A stretch of 64,000 nt of DNA from IMG/VR virus record IMGVR_UViG_3300020198_000006, positions 30,152 through 94,151 of that record; one strand, written 5' to 3'. The notes under the pieces are model-generated. The model worked only from the letters and a program-made list of their open reading frames with translations, had not been told where the DNA came from and made no database searches. The first letter of the stretch is position 1; the number at the start of each line of letters is the position of its first letter. Below are positions 8,812 to 18,363 of the stretch, one piece after another. The stretch is from a virus. Position numbers and translations under genes: made by a program.

Positions 8812-9495
8812 TTACTTAGATAGGAAAGTATCCAATTTTAACATTAAAGTTTTCATTCTATCCGATTGCGGGTCACCTTCCTGAATAGGTTCTTGGTAGT
8901 TGTCTATTTCACCTGGGTCCTTAAAAATATAAGCGCCGGGGGTAGATGGAGATGATACTAAATCAAAACATACTAATTCGAAATCATCTTGTACTATGTT
9001 TTGACCTTTTATATTTTTTAATGAACCAACCCCTCTTGAGGATATACCTAACGATGCACCATTCATTAATAACATCGCCGCTTGGTCCCCCTTGGTACTA
9101 ACGACACCCATTTTCTTCCAACCGGGTGACGTAAATAACTTTAGTTTACCCATTAGTATTTTACCATCCCACCAAGTCTCAAGGATAGAGTGTGAAACTC
9201 TATCTAAATCAATTAATGAAGATGTTGGGTGATTAAGTTCACTTAATGCTCCACCCTTTTGAATTAAATTTTGATATTTTTCGGCTTCTCTTTTTAAAAT
9301 GGTTTCAGGATATACTCTACCATTTTTATTTGGAGTATCGTATTTTTGTAAAACAGCATAAAGAATTATATCCTGTGAAAAATCCACGTCTTTCATCTCG
9401 GATATAATTTTTTTGTTTTCTTTCGGGGAAACGTGACCCGCGTCGTATTCTATTAAAACGCCATTGCCAGTCTCATTAGGCCCAAGTACTTTCAT
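8812..9495 (-). CDS. 21: Prohead maturation protease (gp21-like)
   Basis: A serine protease that matures the prohead by cutting scaffold, capsid propeptide and capsid-targeted internal proteins after [L/I]-x-E. It is 227 residues, similar to T4 gp21. The herpesvirus-type protease fold is visible: YDTPNKNGRVYPETIL near residues 52-67, the catalytic His in LSELNHP (H89), and the Ser in ASLGISSRG (S152 or S153). It lies in the conserved order terminase-portal-protease-scaffold-capsid. A TATTTATT box precedes it. Confidence 0.92.
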   Translation of the reverse strand: MKVLGPNETGNGVLIEYDAGHVSPKENKKIISEMKDVDFSQDIILYAVLQKYDTPNKNGRVYPETILKREAEKYQNLIQKGGALSELNHPTSSLIDLDRVSHSILETWWDGKILMGKLKLFTSPGWKKMGVVSTKGDQAAMLLMNGASLGISSRGVGSLKNIKGQNIVQDDFELVCFDLVSSPSTPGAYIFKDPGEIDNYQEPIQEGDPQSDRMKTLMLKLDTFLSK

Positions 9496-9509
9496 TTATC
9501 CTTTTATAT

Positions 9510-9517
9510 AATAAATA
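9510..9517 (-). promoter_or_regulatory. TATTTATT box before the protease gene
   Basis: Coding-strand octamer 14 bases upstream of the protease ATG. The region between them holds AAAAGGAT, one of the few Shine-Dalgarno-like sequences in the window. Confidence 0.5.
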
Positions 9518-9530
9518 CCACAATACCGAA

Positions 9531-9956
9531 TTAATTCTTTGTTTTGTAGAAATTAAACAAAGTTTCGTCATTTAATATGGTATCCACTATAGTTACAGAT
9601 AGGTCTGTGACAATCTTTTTTACCTCTTTAATCTTAATATCGAAGTACTTGTCCGCATATAAAGTTATCTCCAAATCCATAAAAGACCTTTTGTTGGTTT
9701 TTACACCTCTAGTTTTGATGTCTAGGTCCACTATGGATTCTGGCTTGAAATATTCAGACCTCAAATCGTAAATTTTCTGTTTTATTTTCCTCCTTGTTTG
9801 TGATATGACCCTATCAAAGTCACAATCATCATCGTTTGGCTGCGTCCACGAATTTAATTTAACATATATTGTTTTTAAATTTTTATAGTCAACCGTTCCA
9901 TAACCAATTTTTACGTTTTTATAGACACCAAGTTTTATAAATTTTCCACTTTTCAT
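9531..9956 (-). CDS. Hypothetical protein in head module
   Basis: This 141-residue basic protein has a beta-rich N-terminal half (FIKLGVYKNVKIGYGTVDYK) and a helical, charged C-terminal half ending in FNFYKTKN. It has no signal peptide, membrane segment or known motif. It lies between the protease and the divergently oriented bS21 gene and would be read with the head genes. I do not recognise it. Confidence 0.55.
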   Translation of the reverse strand: MKSGKFIKLGVYKNVKIGYGTVDYKNLKTIYVKLNSWTQPNDDDCDFDRVISQTRRKIKQKIYDLRSEYFKPESIVDLDIKTRGVKTNKRSFMDLEITLYADKYFDIKIKEVKKIVTDLSVTIVDTILNDETLFNFYKTKN

Positions 9957-10056
9957 TAATATTATTCATACTTAATATATTTTATGGTGTATTTAAAATA
10001 TACAAAATAAACTTAACAAAACCAAATTTTTTACTTATATTTAAAAAAAAACGATT

Positions 10057-10248
10057 ATGATTATTGTCAATGTTTCAAAAGAAAAAAACCTTGAATCCGC
10101 ACTAAAAAAATACAAAAACAAGGTTCACAAAATAAAACAAACTGAAGAACTAAAAGGTAGACAAGAATATGTTAAACCATCGGTACAAAAAAGAAGTCAA
10201 AAGCTCAAAGCAATTTACAAAGAACAACTAAACAGAACCGATAATTAA
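10057..10248 (+). CDS. rpsU: Ribosomal protein bS21 homologue
   Basis: The 63-residue sequence matches bS21 across its length: MIIVNVSKEKNLESALKKYK, then RQEYVKPSVQKRSQKLKAIY. bS21 sits on the 30S platform next to the anti-Shine-Dalgarno end of 16S rRNA. Phage copies are known from several large phages and are thought to exchange into host ribosomes. It is a lone plus-strand gene inside the minus-strand head module, and its last four bases overlap the end of the convergent gene, so it is expressed independently. I see no TATTTATA box before it. Confidence 0.9.
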   Translation: MIIVNVSKEKNLESALKKYKNKVHKIKQTEELKGRQEYVKPSVQKRSQKLKAIYKEQLNRTDN

Positions 10249-10982
10249 TCCAAGTTCTTATTTAATTCAATAAGTCTATAGTAATTAAACTTACTAATTT
10301 CTGATTCGGTAATATCCTTCTTAACCTCTGTTAACTTTGTCAGCAAAAAAGAATCAGAATTCTCCTTTAAAATCTTTTCAATTTTCTGAGACATACTTTC
10401 TCTCAATGAATTCATCTCCGTATTTAATTCTTCGGGTTTCATTGAAACGATTTTCTTAAAGGTTTCCTTTTGTCCATCATTCATAAAATCAGTAAACTTC
10501 GTATTAAAGTTGTTTACCAATACCGCAGTAAGTAATGATTGATTATTGGTATAAGATGCTGATTCCGAAACATTAGATGATTTTGGTGAAGTAAGATGTG
10601 ATATGAGTCTTTGTTTGGCGTTTACCTTTCTTTCAACATTTAACAATGATGTTTGTTCAGATAAAACATCTAAACAATCATAAACTTCATTTTTTAAAGG
10701 AGTTACACTTTTTAAAATGTTGCTAAGATTAGATACCCCCTCATCCAATAGTTTTGATTTTTCTACTAAAAGGGTTTCTATTTGTTCAACAAACAATCTA
10801 GCGGTATCCACATTTGGAATGTGTTTATTTTCGACATCTCCATAAAACAAATACATTTCAATCAAATTTTTATTTGATTTGATTTGTTTTAATAAATCTT
10901 TTACATCTGATTTTTTATCAGAAGCGAAAGACTCGGTTAATTTAACCAACAATTTTGTTTTTACATTACCAAAATTTGACAT
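10245..10982 (-). CDS. Hypothetical helical protein after portal
   Basis: This 245-residue, almost entirely helical and Lys/Glu/Ser-rich protein starts one base after the portal stop, so it is co-transcribed with the portal. It includes a heptad-rich region at about residues 60-130. It has no known motif. In T4-like phages small accessory head proteins occupy this place between portal and protease, so a core or scaffold-accessory role is possible, by position only. Confidence 0.5.
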   Translation of the reverse strand: MSNFGNVKTKLLVKLTESFASDKKSDVKDLLKQIKSNKNLIEMYLFYGDVENKHIPNVDTARLFVEQIETLLVEKSKLLDEGVSNLSNILKSVTPLKNEVYDCLDVLSEQTSLLNVERKVNAKQRLISHLTSPKSSNVSESASYTNNQSLLTAVLVNNFNTKFTDFMNDGQKETFKKIVSMKPEELNTEMNSLRESMSQKIEKILKENSDSFLLTKLTEVKKDITESEISKFNYYRLIELNKNLD

Positions 10983-10983
10983 C

Positions 10984-12780
10984 TTATTTTTCGTTTAATA
11001 TATTTTTTAATTTATTTTCTATCTCATAAATATTCTGTTGGGCCTTATTAATATCAAAAAGGTCATTAATATTGTCACCCTCACCTAACATTCCCAAAAT
11101 ATTACGTTTTTTAGTTGATTCACTTAATGGTGCTGCCGGTCCTGCTCCCGCCAGTGGTGGAGGTTCACCCATATTACCACCCGGAGTGGCTACTTCACCA
11201 GCGGCCCCAGCCTCCTGTCTTTCTTCTTCAGGTACACCATACTTTGCATCCACATCGTCAAATACACCTGAACGTTTAATAACGATTTGTGTATTTTGTA
11301 ATTCCATACCCACGGCTCTTTCAAGTCTTTGTTGTTGTAAATCCAACAACACCTCACTATCACTCATTCCAAGAATATTTTTCTTAGCCCATGTATGTGA
11401 TACTGGTAAGATACCAACTTGAGATTGGTCAGACGTGGCATTTTTATAAAGTTCAATCTTTTCTTTCCATTGTTCAATCCTTAATAAATCAGATTGTGCT
11501 GATGGATTTGTTAATGAAAGAGTGAAGTTATTTAATTCATCTTCCATTCCAAGAAGATATAAGTGAACAAGAGCAATCTTATTCAATTCTTGAATTAAAG
11601 ATTTTTGAATTCTATTGATTGTTCTTGCGAAACGAATATCCATTAACGCAAGTTGTTTACCGTCACCAACAACTTCTTCAAATCCTAAGAATGCCTTTGG
11701 AATTCTAAGAGCGGCTAATAATTTCTTTTGAATATATTCAATATCCGCAATCTCTCCTAGGTTTTGTGCTCCCGCTAAAGTTTCAATCGGGTTAGTTTGT
11801 GATGGGTCACGAATTGGAATAAAATAATCTTGGTCAACCGCCATTTGATTATATCTCATATCAACCTGACCATTTCTTGGGTCAACTACTTGGTCTCTTT
11901 TGAATTTATTAGCAACACGTTGAACATATTGTTCAATGTCCTTATCATCCATGTTACCAACAAATACTTTAAATACGCGTCTTTCGGGTGCTCTCGTTGT
12001 TCTATAAATCAACATCGCGTCTTCTGCAAGAAGTAATTGTTTCCAAATTCTTCTAATCTTGTCCAACATGGATGTACCATATGGAAGTTTTCTATCATCA
12101 CCAAGTAATCTAAAATGTGCGATTTCCCAAGCTTGAAATTCCAATTCTTTATTTTTCCATTGGAATCTTAATTCTCTTGTTGGTGCTTTAATGTCTCTTT
12201 GATGTGGTGTCTTTGATTCCCTACCCTCTATTCTCTCTATTTCAATATTTGGTAATTGTTGGCAACCAATGATACCCTTTTCGGGGTCAATTTTTAAATA
12301 AACAAAATCATCACCATACTTACAAACGCCTCTAGCCCACATCTGTAGGTTTGTGTTTAAATCTAAACGATTGATAAATAAGTCTTCTAAAATTTGTTTG
12401 ATACGACTTGACTCCGAGAATATTGTTAGAATATCGCCCTTCTCAGAAAGTGTCGTAGACTCTTCAGCATAGATATCAAGTGATGCTGAAATTTCAGGAG
12501 TAAACTCCATGGATTCGTAGTCATAATATGCCGCTAATCTATTTGGTTCATAATAGACGGATTGGTTATAAAGAGATTGTTCGAGTTTTGTCCATTTATC
12601 TGCAATGTATTGACTCTGTTGAGCTTGTAACATTGCTTTCTCATACTCTTCTCTACTATTGGTTTTTATTATCTCATCCCTCGAAAAATTAAATGACGGG
12701 GTCTCTTCAGGTCTTTGATTACCCGCAAACCCAAACATTTTGGTTAATCTTTGGAATACTGTTAAATTATTATCCGCCAT
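10984..12780 (-). CDS. 20: Portal vertex protein (gp20-like)
   Basis: The dodecameric portal through which DNA is packaged and ejected. It is 598 residues, somewhat longer than T4 gp20. Family features include YIADKWTKLEQSLYNQS near residue 40, FVYLKIDPEKG, and ALRIPKAFLGFEEVVGDGKQ with the preceding RRVFKVFVGNM, as in T4 gp20. The C-terminal ~90 residues are Gly/Pro/Ala-rich, then helical. It sits directly downstream of the terminase gene. A TATTTATA box ends three bases before its ATG. Confidence 0.95.
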   Translation of the reverse strand: MADNNLTVFQRLTKMFGFAGNQRPEETPSFNFSRDEIIKTNSREEYEKAMLQAQQSQYIADKWTKLEQSLYNQSVYYEPNRLAAYYDYESMEFTPEISASLDIYAEESTTLSEKGDILTIFSESSRIKQILEDLFINRLDLNTNLQMWARGVCKYGDDFVYLKIDPEKGIIGCQQLPNIEIERIEGRESKTPHQRDIKAPTRELRFQWKNKELEFQAWEIAHFRLLGDDRKLPYGTSMLDKIRRIWKQLLLAEDAMLIYRTTRAPERRVFKVFVGNMDDKDIEQYVQRVANKFKRDQVVDPRNGQVDMRYNQMAVDQDYFIPIRDPSQTNPIETLAGAQNLGEIADIEYIQKKLLAALRIPKAFLGFEEVVGDGKQLALMDIRFARTINRIQKSLIQELNKIALVHLYLLGMEDELNNFTLSLTNPSAQSDLLRIEQWKEKIELYKNATSDQSQVGILPVSHTWAKKNILGMSDSEVLLDLQQQRLERAVGMELQNTQIVIKRSGVFDDVDAKYGVPEEERQEAGAAGEVATPGGNMGEPPPLAGAGPAAPLSESTKKRNILGMLGEGDNINDLFDINKAQQNIYEIENKLKNILNEK

Positions 12781-12783
12781 TTA

Positions 12784-12791
12784 TATAAATA
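12784..12791 (-). promoter_or_regulatory. TATTTATA box before the portal gene
   Basis: Coding-strand octamer separated from the portal ATG by only three bases (TAA), one of the shortest gaps in the set. Confidence 0.45.
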
Positions 12792-12842
12792 GTTTTCTTT
12801 AAAAGATAATTAATTTCTTCAGTATAATAAAGTTGTGTGGCG

Positions 12843-14618
12843 TTATTTTTTTTTAGAGAAAAGCCAAGAATATTCCTTGTATTGGTCCTTACCTGGTACC
12901 CCAAAAGTTGTATTTACAATTTGTTTTCCGTCAGTTTGCATTGCACCAATTTGGTCAAATGCAGTTCCATATGAATAAAAAGATTTCTTTGTTTCATATG
13001 TTCTTTCAGATAAAGTCCAAGATTCCATCATTGCTTTGTTTTTGGAATTATTTCTCTGTAACTGATTAAAACTTATGTCTCCAGCATATAACGCCATTGA
13101 CAAACTCATAATGGCATCGTCATGATGACCCTTCATATGGTCGGGTCTTCCATTTAAGTAAACAAACGTACTTAATTCATTTAATAAACGACTTGACCTA
13201 ACACCAAATCCCTTTCTCAATTGTTCTTCAAATGCCGCGACAATTTGAGTTCTTTTGTTGTTAAAATTGATACCGGGAATTTTTTCCATTGCTTTTTTAT
13301 TATAATCCCAAATGTTCTTGGTATTCATCCCATCAATAAACAAGTTTTTGTAATTCATTTCTTGTAGTTTTCTTGATGTAGCAATACCCATTCCACCAGT
13401 AATATCAATCACAATGAACGCGTCATAAAGAATACCCCATTTGTAACATACTCCCGCCAAATCGTCTGGCGGCATTTTACCAATATATTCTGCAACTTGT
13501 TCTCTTTCATCAAAATCAATAATGCTTATCGAGGAAAAATCTTCACTATCTCCGCGACTAACATCCACACCCATAATATATCTGTTACCTTGTACAGGTT
13601 CTTTCCATTGCCAAAAAGTACCATTAATGTATTTTTCTTTAGGTACTCTAATTAAATTTTTTGCTATATGTTCTTGCATCTCACCCGGTATAACCCCATC
13701 ACCTGAACCTAAAAAGTCACACTCTAATTCCTGTGCAATTTTTCTCCTATCGTACTTAAACTTTTTCGCCATTGATTCAAACCATGATGAAAATGGTTTA
13801 TAACCCTGTTCTTCATACCCTTGATATTTTTCTATATCAAATTCATATAAAACTACTTCATTATCGTCGTATTGCTCTCTATTCAACATATAATGAACAA
13901 TGTCATTACACTTAACCCATCTTAAATCTTTTGTATATCGAGGGTCTTTAAACCAACGTAAATTTGAAATATGAAAATCATTTATTTTACGAATTGCTTG
14001 GTCGTATACACCATAATAAATTGGGTCATATCCGTTTGGGGTTGAGATAAGAATAATCTTACCTCCTGTAGACAGGGACGCCATAGACGCCGCCCAAAAG
14101 TCATCTCCCGCTTCGATATATGCTGCCTCGTCAAAAATAAGAATTGTGGGAGTATAACCACGTAGAGCATCCGCGGATGTTGCAACCGCTTTTACTTCAC
14201 AACCATTATTTAATCTAAATCTACTTTCAGAGTTTTTATCGGGAGAAAACCCGACATTAATCCACTCTGGCCATTGGCCTAAGAAATAACGAATTTTATT
14301 TGCCATTTCTATCGCCGTATCACGTTTGTTTGCAATTACAAGTACCCTTTCGGGATTATCAGTATTTGCCAATTGTATTCTTCTTGAAATCCATGCCGCG
14401 GTTACCGTAGACACCCCCGCCTGTCTATACTTTCTTGTTATGTTATCATTATATTCTTCATAATCTTTAAGTAACTGAATTTGGTCTGGAAATAAATCCA
14501 ATGGAACAAACTTTTTTTGCGTATTATCATAAGTTGTTAAGTATGTTTTTAATGCATACACAACATCTTTTTTAATACGAGCAAATTCTTTTAATTGTAA
14601 TAGTTTTTGATTGTCCAT
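12843..14618 (-). CDS. 17: Terminase large subunit (gp17-like)
   Basis: The packaging motor ATPase and headful nuclease, 591 residues. The ATPase has a variant P-loop RKYRQAGVST (about residues 62-71), a Walker B ILIFDEAAYI (159-168) and a coupling motif LISTPNG (about 190-196). The RNase H-like nuclease shows VDVSRGDSED (351-360) with the first catalytic Asp, and HHDDAIMSLSMAL near residue 525 with the distal acidic pair. Length and motif order match T4 gp17. No small terminase gene is evident next to it. Confidence 0.96.
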   Translation of the reverse strand: MDNQKLLQLKEFARIKKDVVYALKTYLTTYDNTQKKFVPLDLFPDQIQLLKDYEEYNDNITRKYRQAGVSTVTAAWISRRIQLANTDNPERVLVIANKRDTAIEMANKIRYFLGQWPEWINVGFSPDKNSESRFRLNNGCEVKAVATSADALRGYTPTILIFDEAAYIEAGDDFWAASMASLSTGGKIILISTPNGYDPIYYGVYDQAIRKINDFHISNLRWFKDPRYTKDLRWVKCNDIVHYMLNREQYDDNEVVLYEFDIEKYQGYEEQGYKPFSSWFESMAKKFKYDRRKIAQELECDFLGSGDGVIPGEMQEHIAKNLIRVPKEKYINGTFWQWKEPVQGNRYIMGVDVSRGDSEDFSSISIIDFDEREQVAEYIGKMPPDDLAGVCYKWGILYDAFIVIDITGGMGIATSRKLQEMNYKNLFIDGMNTKNIWDYNKKAMEKIPGINFNNKRTQIVAAFEEQLRKGFGVRSSRLLNELSTFVYLNGRPDHMKGHHDDAIMSLSMALYAGDISFNQLQRNNSKNKAMMESWTLSERTYETKKSFYSYGTAFDQIGAMQTDGKQIVNTTFGVPGKDQYKEYSWLFSKKK

Positions 14619-14621
14619 ATA

Positions 14622-14629
14622 TATAAATA
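14622..14629 (-). promoter_or_regulatory. TATTTATA box before the terminase gene
   Basis: Coding-strand octamer three bases before the terminase ATG and directly after an intrinsic terminator (14632-14654), so this gene needs its own transcription start. Confidence 0.5.
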
Positions 14630-14631
14630 TG

Positions 14632-14654
14632 AAAAAAGGGTGATTTTACCACCC
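14632..14654 (-). terminator. Intrinsic terminator
   Basis: On the minus strand GGGTG (14654-14650) and CACCC (14642-14638) form a stem followed by a run of T. It closes the transcript of the genes at 14675-18288. Confidence 0.7.
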
Positions 14655-14674
14655 TTTTCTTATTATCTCCATTA

Positions 14675-16015
14675 TTAACTGCTAGGGTCGTCATCAGATA
14701 AGCTTATTCCAAGACCTCCTAAGAAGTCCCCAAGGTCATTATCGTCAGTATTATCTGTAATGTTATCTAAATCTTCATTAAATCTGGCGACAGCATCTTG
14801 ATAGTTTTGGTCTTTGAACATTTGGTCAATACCTTGCATCAATTCACCCATCAAATGTTTACCCTTCTCAGAACCCGAAACAACTTCTTTCATGAATACT
14901 AAAAAATGTTTTGCGGGAAGTTTAAAAATTTCAACCAACAAATAGTTTTGTAACTCTACTTTATTTTCATTAGTTAAAATATCTTCAGGGAATTGTCTTC
15001 TAATTCTATCCCAAATTGCGGGACCTAAACGTAAATCCCACATCTCTTTTTCAATAGTATCTTCAGAACCTTCAATTTCTGACCACGCTTCCGCGTCTTC
15101 ATTACCCTCTTCGTCAGTAGGTTTTCCTTGAATTGCAAATAATTCCATAATACCTTTAATCAATTCATGAACAAGTATTGGAAAATTAATACCTCTAGCA
15201 ACGATTGTCGGAGGATTGGTATTTCTTTTTACTTCTTCCTTTCCACCAACTGAACCACCACCTTCAGGTCCTCCCATCATCATTCTCATTGTCTCATCAC
15301 TTAACTGCCAATATAGAGTGTCATTAATTGACATCAAAATACCATATTGGGCAATTATATTATCTGAACCTGTAATTTCTCTGATTCTATCTGCTGCGTA
15401 GTGATACATGTAGTGACCTTTCTTAGAAGCACCCTGTATCATATTATTTATAAGTCTTCTTTTCGCCTTTTCCATGGTCATTGACTCTAAATCTGTCATC
15501 AAATCTTGTTCAATATCGACAGGGTCAAGGTTTTGTTGTTGTTGTATTTCTCGATTGAAGTTTTGAGTATCAATTTCACCCATACCAACAATCTTAGCAT
15601 CGAATTGTAATGACCCTTCAGGTATCCCCATTTCTTTCATCACTAATTCAACCGCGAGTCTTTCTAATTCTTCTCTATGTGCAGACTCAGTTTGAACAAT
15701 TTCATTATGGGCCGTCATCATCATTTGAGCCAACGGCATGATACCTTGTTCACCTTGCATAGGAGTATTAACACCAGTATATTCTCTAACTTTCGATACT
15801 ACTTGTCTGTATCTTTCAGAAGCAAGTAATTCTTGGAAATTATTATTAGGTTCCTCTCCTGTTGATGGTAAAGGAATTTTTTTTAATGGCGTATCTCCTC
15901 GTGATAATTTATCTTGTAAACCCTGATATGGTCTATCAGGTGTATCAAAGCCCATCGCCATTTCGTCTATGTTTTCCCTTAATATAGACAATAAATTCTT
16001 TTTAGAAAACTCCAT
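14675..16015 (-). CDS. Virion-associated protein with capsid-targeting N-terminus
   Basis: This 446-residue protein starts with MEFSKKNLLSILRE, ending in an L-R-E site that fits prohead protease cleavage after residue 14. The body is helical and Met/Gln-rich, with a glycine-rich break (MMMGGPEGGGSVGGKE, about residues 245-260), and has an acidic Asp-rich tail. Its stop precedes a terminator and its start overlaps the stop of the next upstream gene. There is no enzymatic motif. Position next to terminase and portal suggests an abundant head or neck-associated protein, possibly packaged inside the head. Confidence 0.55.
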   Translation of the reverse strand: MEFSKKNLLSILRENIDEMAMGFDTPDRPYQGLQDKLSRGDTPLKKIPLPSTGEEPNNNFQELLASERYRQVVSKVREYTGVNTPMQGEQGIMPLAQMMMTAHNEIVQTESAHREELERLAVELVMKEMGIPEGSLQFDAKIVGMGEIDTQNFNREIQQQQNLDPVDIEQDLMTDLESMTMEKAKRRLINNMIQGASKKGHYMYHYAADRIREITGSDNIIAQYGILMSINDTLYWQLSDETMRMMMGGPEGGGSVGGKEEVKRNTNPPTIVARGINFPILVHELIKGIMELFAIQGKPTDEEGNEDAEAWSEIEGSEDTIEKEMWDLRLGPAIWDRIRRQFPEDILTNENKVELQNYLLVEIFKLPAKHFLVFMKEVVSGSEKGKHLMGELMQGIDQMFKDQNYQDAVARFNEDLDNITDNTDDNDLGDFLGGLGISLSDDDPSS

Positions 16016-16890
16016 TATTTTTTCTTTTTTTCTTCTCTCAACGCTTTTGGTTTAGGGTCCTTTCCGGGTCCTGGCTCATATGGAGTTTTTGGTTTACTTG
16101 GTTTTTCAGTTGGTGGTGCATCGGGAATTACTTCCGGCGGCGCCGGTTTAGTTTCAGGTCGATTACCCACAATTGAATCATACGTCATGAATTCAGGAAC
16201 ACCGTTGTGACCTTTTCTCGCCTTAGTCATTGGCATTGGTGATGCGGTCTCTGTAATTTTTTCTGTAATTATCGATAAAATATCAGACTTAGAAGTAAAT
16301 TGTGAGAATTTTGATTCTGTTAAACCCATAACCCACTCATTCATACTTCTTTTTTTAGCATTAGAAGTCTCAATCATTTTTTTTATACATGCTTTAACCT
16401 CTTCATCTGTTACCTTTCTTCCTAATTTTTTTTCCATCTCAGTTTTAAACCATGACATAGACATCTTCTTAGAATCTTCTTCATCAAGCTCGTAACTCTT
16501 TTTACCTCTAGCACTATATTTTGATTCTTCCTTTTTTTTGTCTCTGATTGTCTTTTCACTAAATCTACCATCATACGCCCCTTGCTTAATCATATTATCT
16601 CTCTTCGCGCCTCGCCTAATTGAATCGAGTTTTGATGCAATCTCATCCTTGTTAGGTATTTTGGTTTCATCCTCTTTCATTTCTTCCTCGTATGTAACGA
16701 TTGTTTGATTTGATTTTTTAGCCTTATCGACTTTCTGTGCAAGTTGTGGGTCTTTTTTAGATATCATCACATCTTCTTCAGATAGTACCGTTTTAGCTAA
16801 AGTGGTGAGTTGTCCATCACTCAAACGAGACAAGGTTTTTTCAGAAAAACCTTCAAATAACAACTTTTCAATTATGTCTTTACGTTTCAT
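16015..16890 (-). CDS. Putative virion-internal protein with capsid-targeting N-terminus
   Basis: The 291-residue sequence starts MKRKDIIEKLLFEGFSEKTL; the LLFE followed by G at residues 10-13 is a candidate protease site. The rest is highly charged, with a Lys-rich centre, a small helical domain at about 140-185 (LGRKVTDEEVKACIKKMIE) and a Pro/Lys-rich tail from about residue 245. It overlaps its neighbours by a few bases at both ends, so it is part of a tight operon. Function unknown; a packaged basic protein is an inference. Confidence 0.5.
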   Translation of the reverse strand: MKRKDIIEKLLFEGFSEKTLSRLSDGQLTTLAKTVLSEEDVMISKKDPQLAQKVDKAKKSNQTIVTYEEEMKEDETKIPNKDEIASKLDSIRRGAKRDNMIKQGAYDGRFSEKTIRDKKKEESKYSARGKKSYELDEEDSKKMSMSWFKTEMEKKLGRKVTDEEVKACIKKMIETSNAKKRSMNEWVMGLTESKFSQFTSKSDILSIITEKITETASPMPMTKARKGHNGVPEFMTYDSIVGNRPETKPAPPEVIPDAPPTEKPSKPKTPYEPGPGKDPKPKALREEKKKK

Positions 16891-17288
16891 ATCTCTTTAA
16901 ATTTTAGTTCTTGTTTTTCTAATAAATACCCTCTCGATTTTAATTTTTTTGTTACCGATTCGATACTTTCACCAAAACGAAAAAACAATCTTTCAAACTC
17001 TAAATCGAAATTAGATTTTTCCCAAGCCATGGCGATTATACCATCCACAGCATCAATAACACCGAAGTAGTCTGAATTTTGAATTAATTCTAAAACCAAA
17101 TCGGTGTCTTTGAGTAATCCAACCAAGTCTATGTATTCAACCCTTGGGGATTTTAATGTCATTGTAGAAGATGCGGGAACGTCAAACCACTCCTCTATGT
17201 CAATCTCAGTCCTTTCGCTGAATATGAATTCGTACTGTTTTTGACCTTTATAATCTGAGCCGATTTCATTGACATAGATTAGACGCAT
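16887..17288 (-). CDS. Hypothetical protein, head-module operon
   Basis: This 133-residue mixed alpha/beta protein overlaps the next gene by four bases and begins one base after the previous stop. Visible features are an acidic N-terminal half (TEIDIEEWFDVPASSTM) and a C-terminal helical part (FGESIESVTKKLKSRGYLLE). No motif is recognised. The compact operon placement suggests a virion assembly role. Confidence 0.5.
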   Translation of the reverse strand: MRLIYVNEIGSDYKGQKQYEFIFSERTEIDIEEWFDVPASSTMTLKSPRVEYIDLVGLLKDTDLVLELIQNSDYFGVIDAVDGIIAMAWEKSNFDLEFERLFFRFGESIESVTKKLKSRGYLLEKQELKFKEI

Positions 17289-17289
17289 T

Positions 17290-18288
17290 TTACTTAAAGT
17301 ATTTTCCTAAAGTCTCTTCAATACTTTTGTTAATATCTCTTTTAATTTCATCTAAATCAAGTTCCACCACATCTGTTTCGTTCATACCGATATCAGCAAA
17401 CTTTCTTAGGTCGATTTCTTCATCTTGAACCGCGGGCATATTAACAAAACTCTCTAATTTATCCATTGTTTCGCCCAATTCAGATTCTCCGCTTTCAGGT
17501 TCTTCTTTCGCGGGCATTTCTGGTTCCTCCGCTGGTATTTCTGGTTCTTCACCACCTTCCTCAGATTCTTCTCTTTCAAACTTCTTAGCAATTTCCTCGA
17601 TATCATCGTCCTCAAGTTTCTCTAAGTTTACTGCCGAAATAACCATATTAAGAACGTACTTGATATCATCACTTTCCATCTTCTCTTTTTGGTCTCTTAA
17701 TTCTTGACCAAGTTTACCAGCAAATTTTTGAATTTCCGCCATGTAATCAGATGGTTTACCTTCTGCACTCATTTCGTCTGACGGCATTTCACCTTCCGGT
17801 GCGGCGGGTTCCATTCCCGCATCTTCAGCTGGTGGAGGTGGAATTTCTCCCCCTTCTGGTGAAGGTGGTGGAGGTGGAATTTCTCCCCCTTCTGGTGCTG
17901 GTGGGACTTCCATAGTAGGTTCCGCAGGAGGAGCCTCTTTTTGGTCCTTATTTTGTTTTAAAACATATTTTGTAACTTCTTGTAATTCTTGACTTTTAAC
18001 TAATTCAAGTCTTTTTAATGCTTCGGAATATGACTTAAATTTATTTTTATTCTTCATGAATAGACCACCAATGTAGTCTAATGAACCTTCGTTTAAACCC
18101 TTTTTAACATAATAACCATCCTTTTCTTTAACAATACCATACACACCATTTGCAGACTCAGTTATGTGTTCCACTTTATTTGATTTGGTTACTTTAGGTT
18201 TATTACCGTAATAAGTCAATTCAAGAATTCTCTTTAACTTATCATCTCCGTGAAGTTTTTCACTTCCTAATGGTTTTAAATCTCCCAT
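17290..18288 (-). CDS. Hypothetical structural protein with Pro/Glu-rich linker
   Basis: This 332-residue protein has a globular N-terminal ~115 residues (including ANGVYGIVKEKDGYYVKKG and a helical segment), then a long Pro/Glu/Gly linker with duplicated PEGGEIPPPP units (about residues 120-175). A second helical acidic region and the tail DIKRDINKSIEETLGKYFK follow. HITES at about residues 42-46 resembles an I-x-E cleavage site but is internal. The gene leads a minus-strand operon behind a TATTTATA box at 18326-18333. Its role is probably in the virion; function unknown. Confidence 0.5.
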   Translation of the reverse strand: MGDLKPLGSEKLHGDDKLKRILELTYYGNKPKVTKSNKVEHITESANGVYGIVKEKDGYYVKKGLNEGSLDYIGGLFMKNKNKFKSYSEALKRLELVKSQELQEVTKYVLKQNKDQKEAPPAEPTMEVPPAPEGGEIPPPPPSPEGGEIPPPPAEDAGMEPAAPEGEMPSDEMSAEGKPSDYMAEIQKFAGKLGQELRDQKEKMESDDIKYVLNMVISAVNLEKLEDDDIEEIAKKFEREESEEGGEEPEIPAEEPEMPAKEEPESGESELGETMDKLESFVNMPAVQDEEIDLRKFADIGMNETDVVELDLDEIKRDINKSIEETLGKYFK

Positions 18289-18325
18289 GTTTTTAATTTA
18301 TTGATTGTATATTATTCTAGTATCC

Positions 18326-18333
18326 TATAAATA
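18326..18333 (-). promoter_or_regulatory. TATTTATA box
   Basis: Coding-strand octamer 37 bases before the ATG of the Pro/Glu-linker protein; the longest leader in the set. Confidence 0.4.
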
Positions 18334-18363
18334 TGTGCATATAAAGAAAAAAATTGGGGCTTA

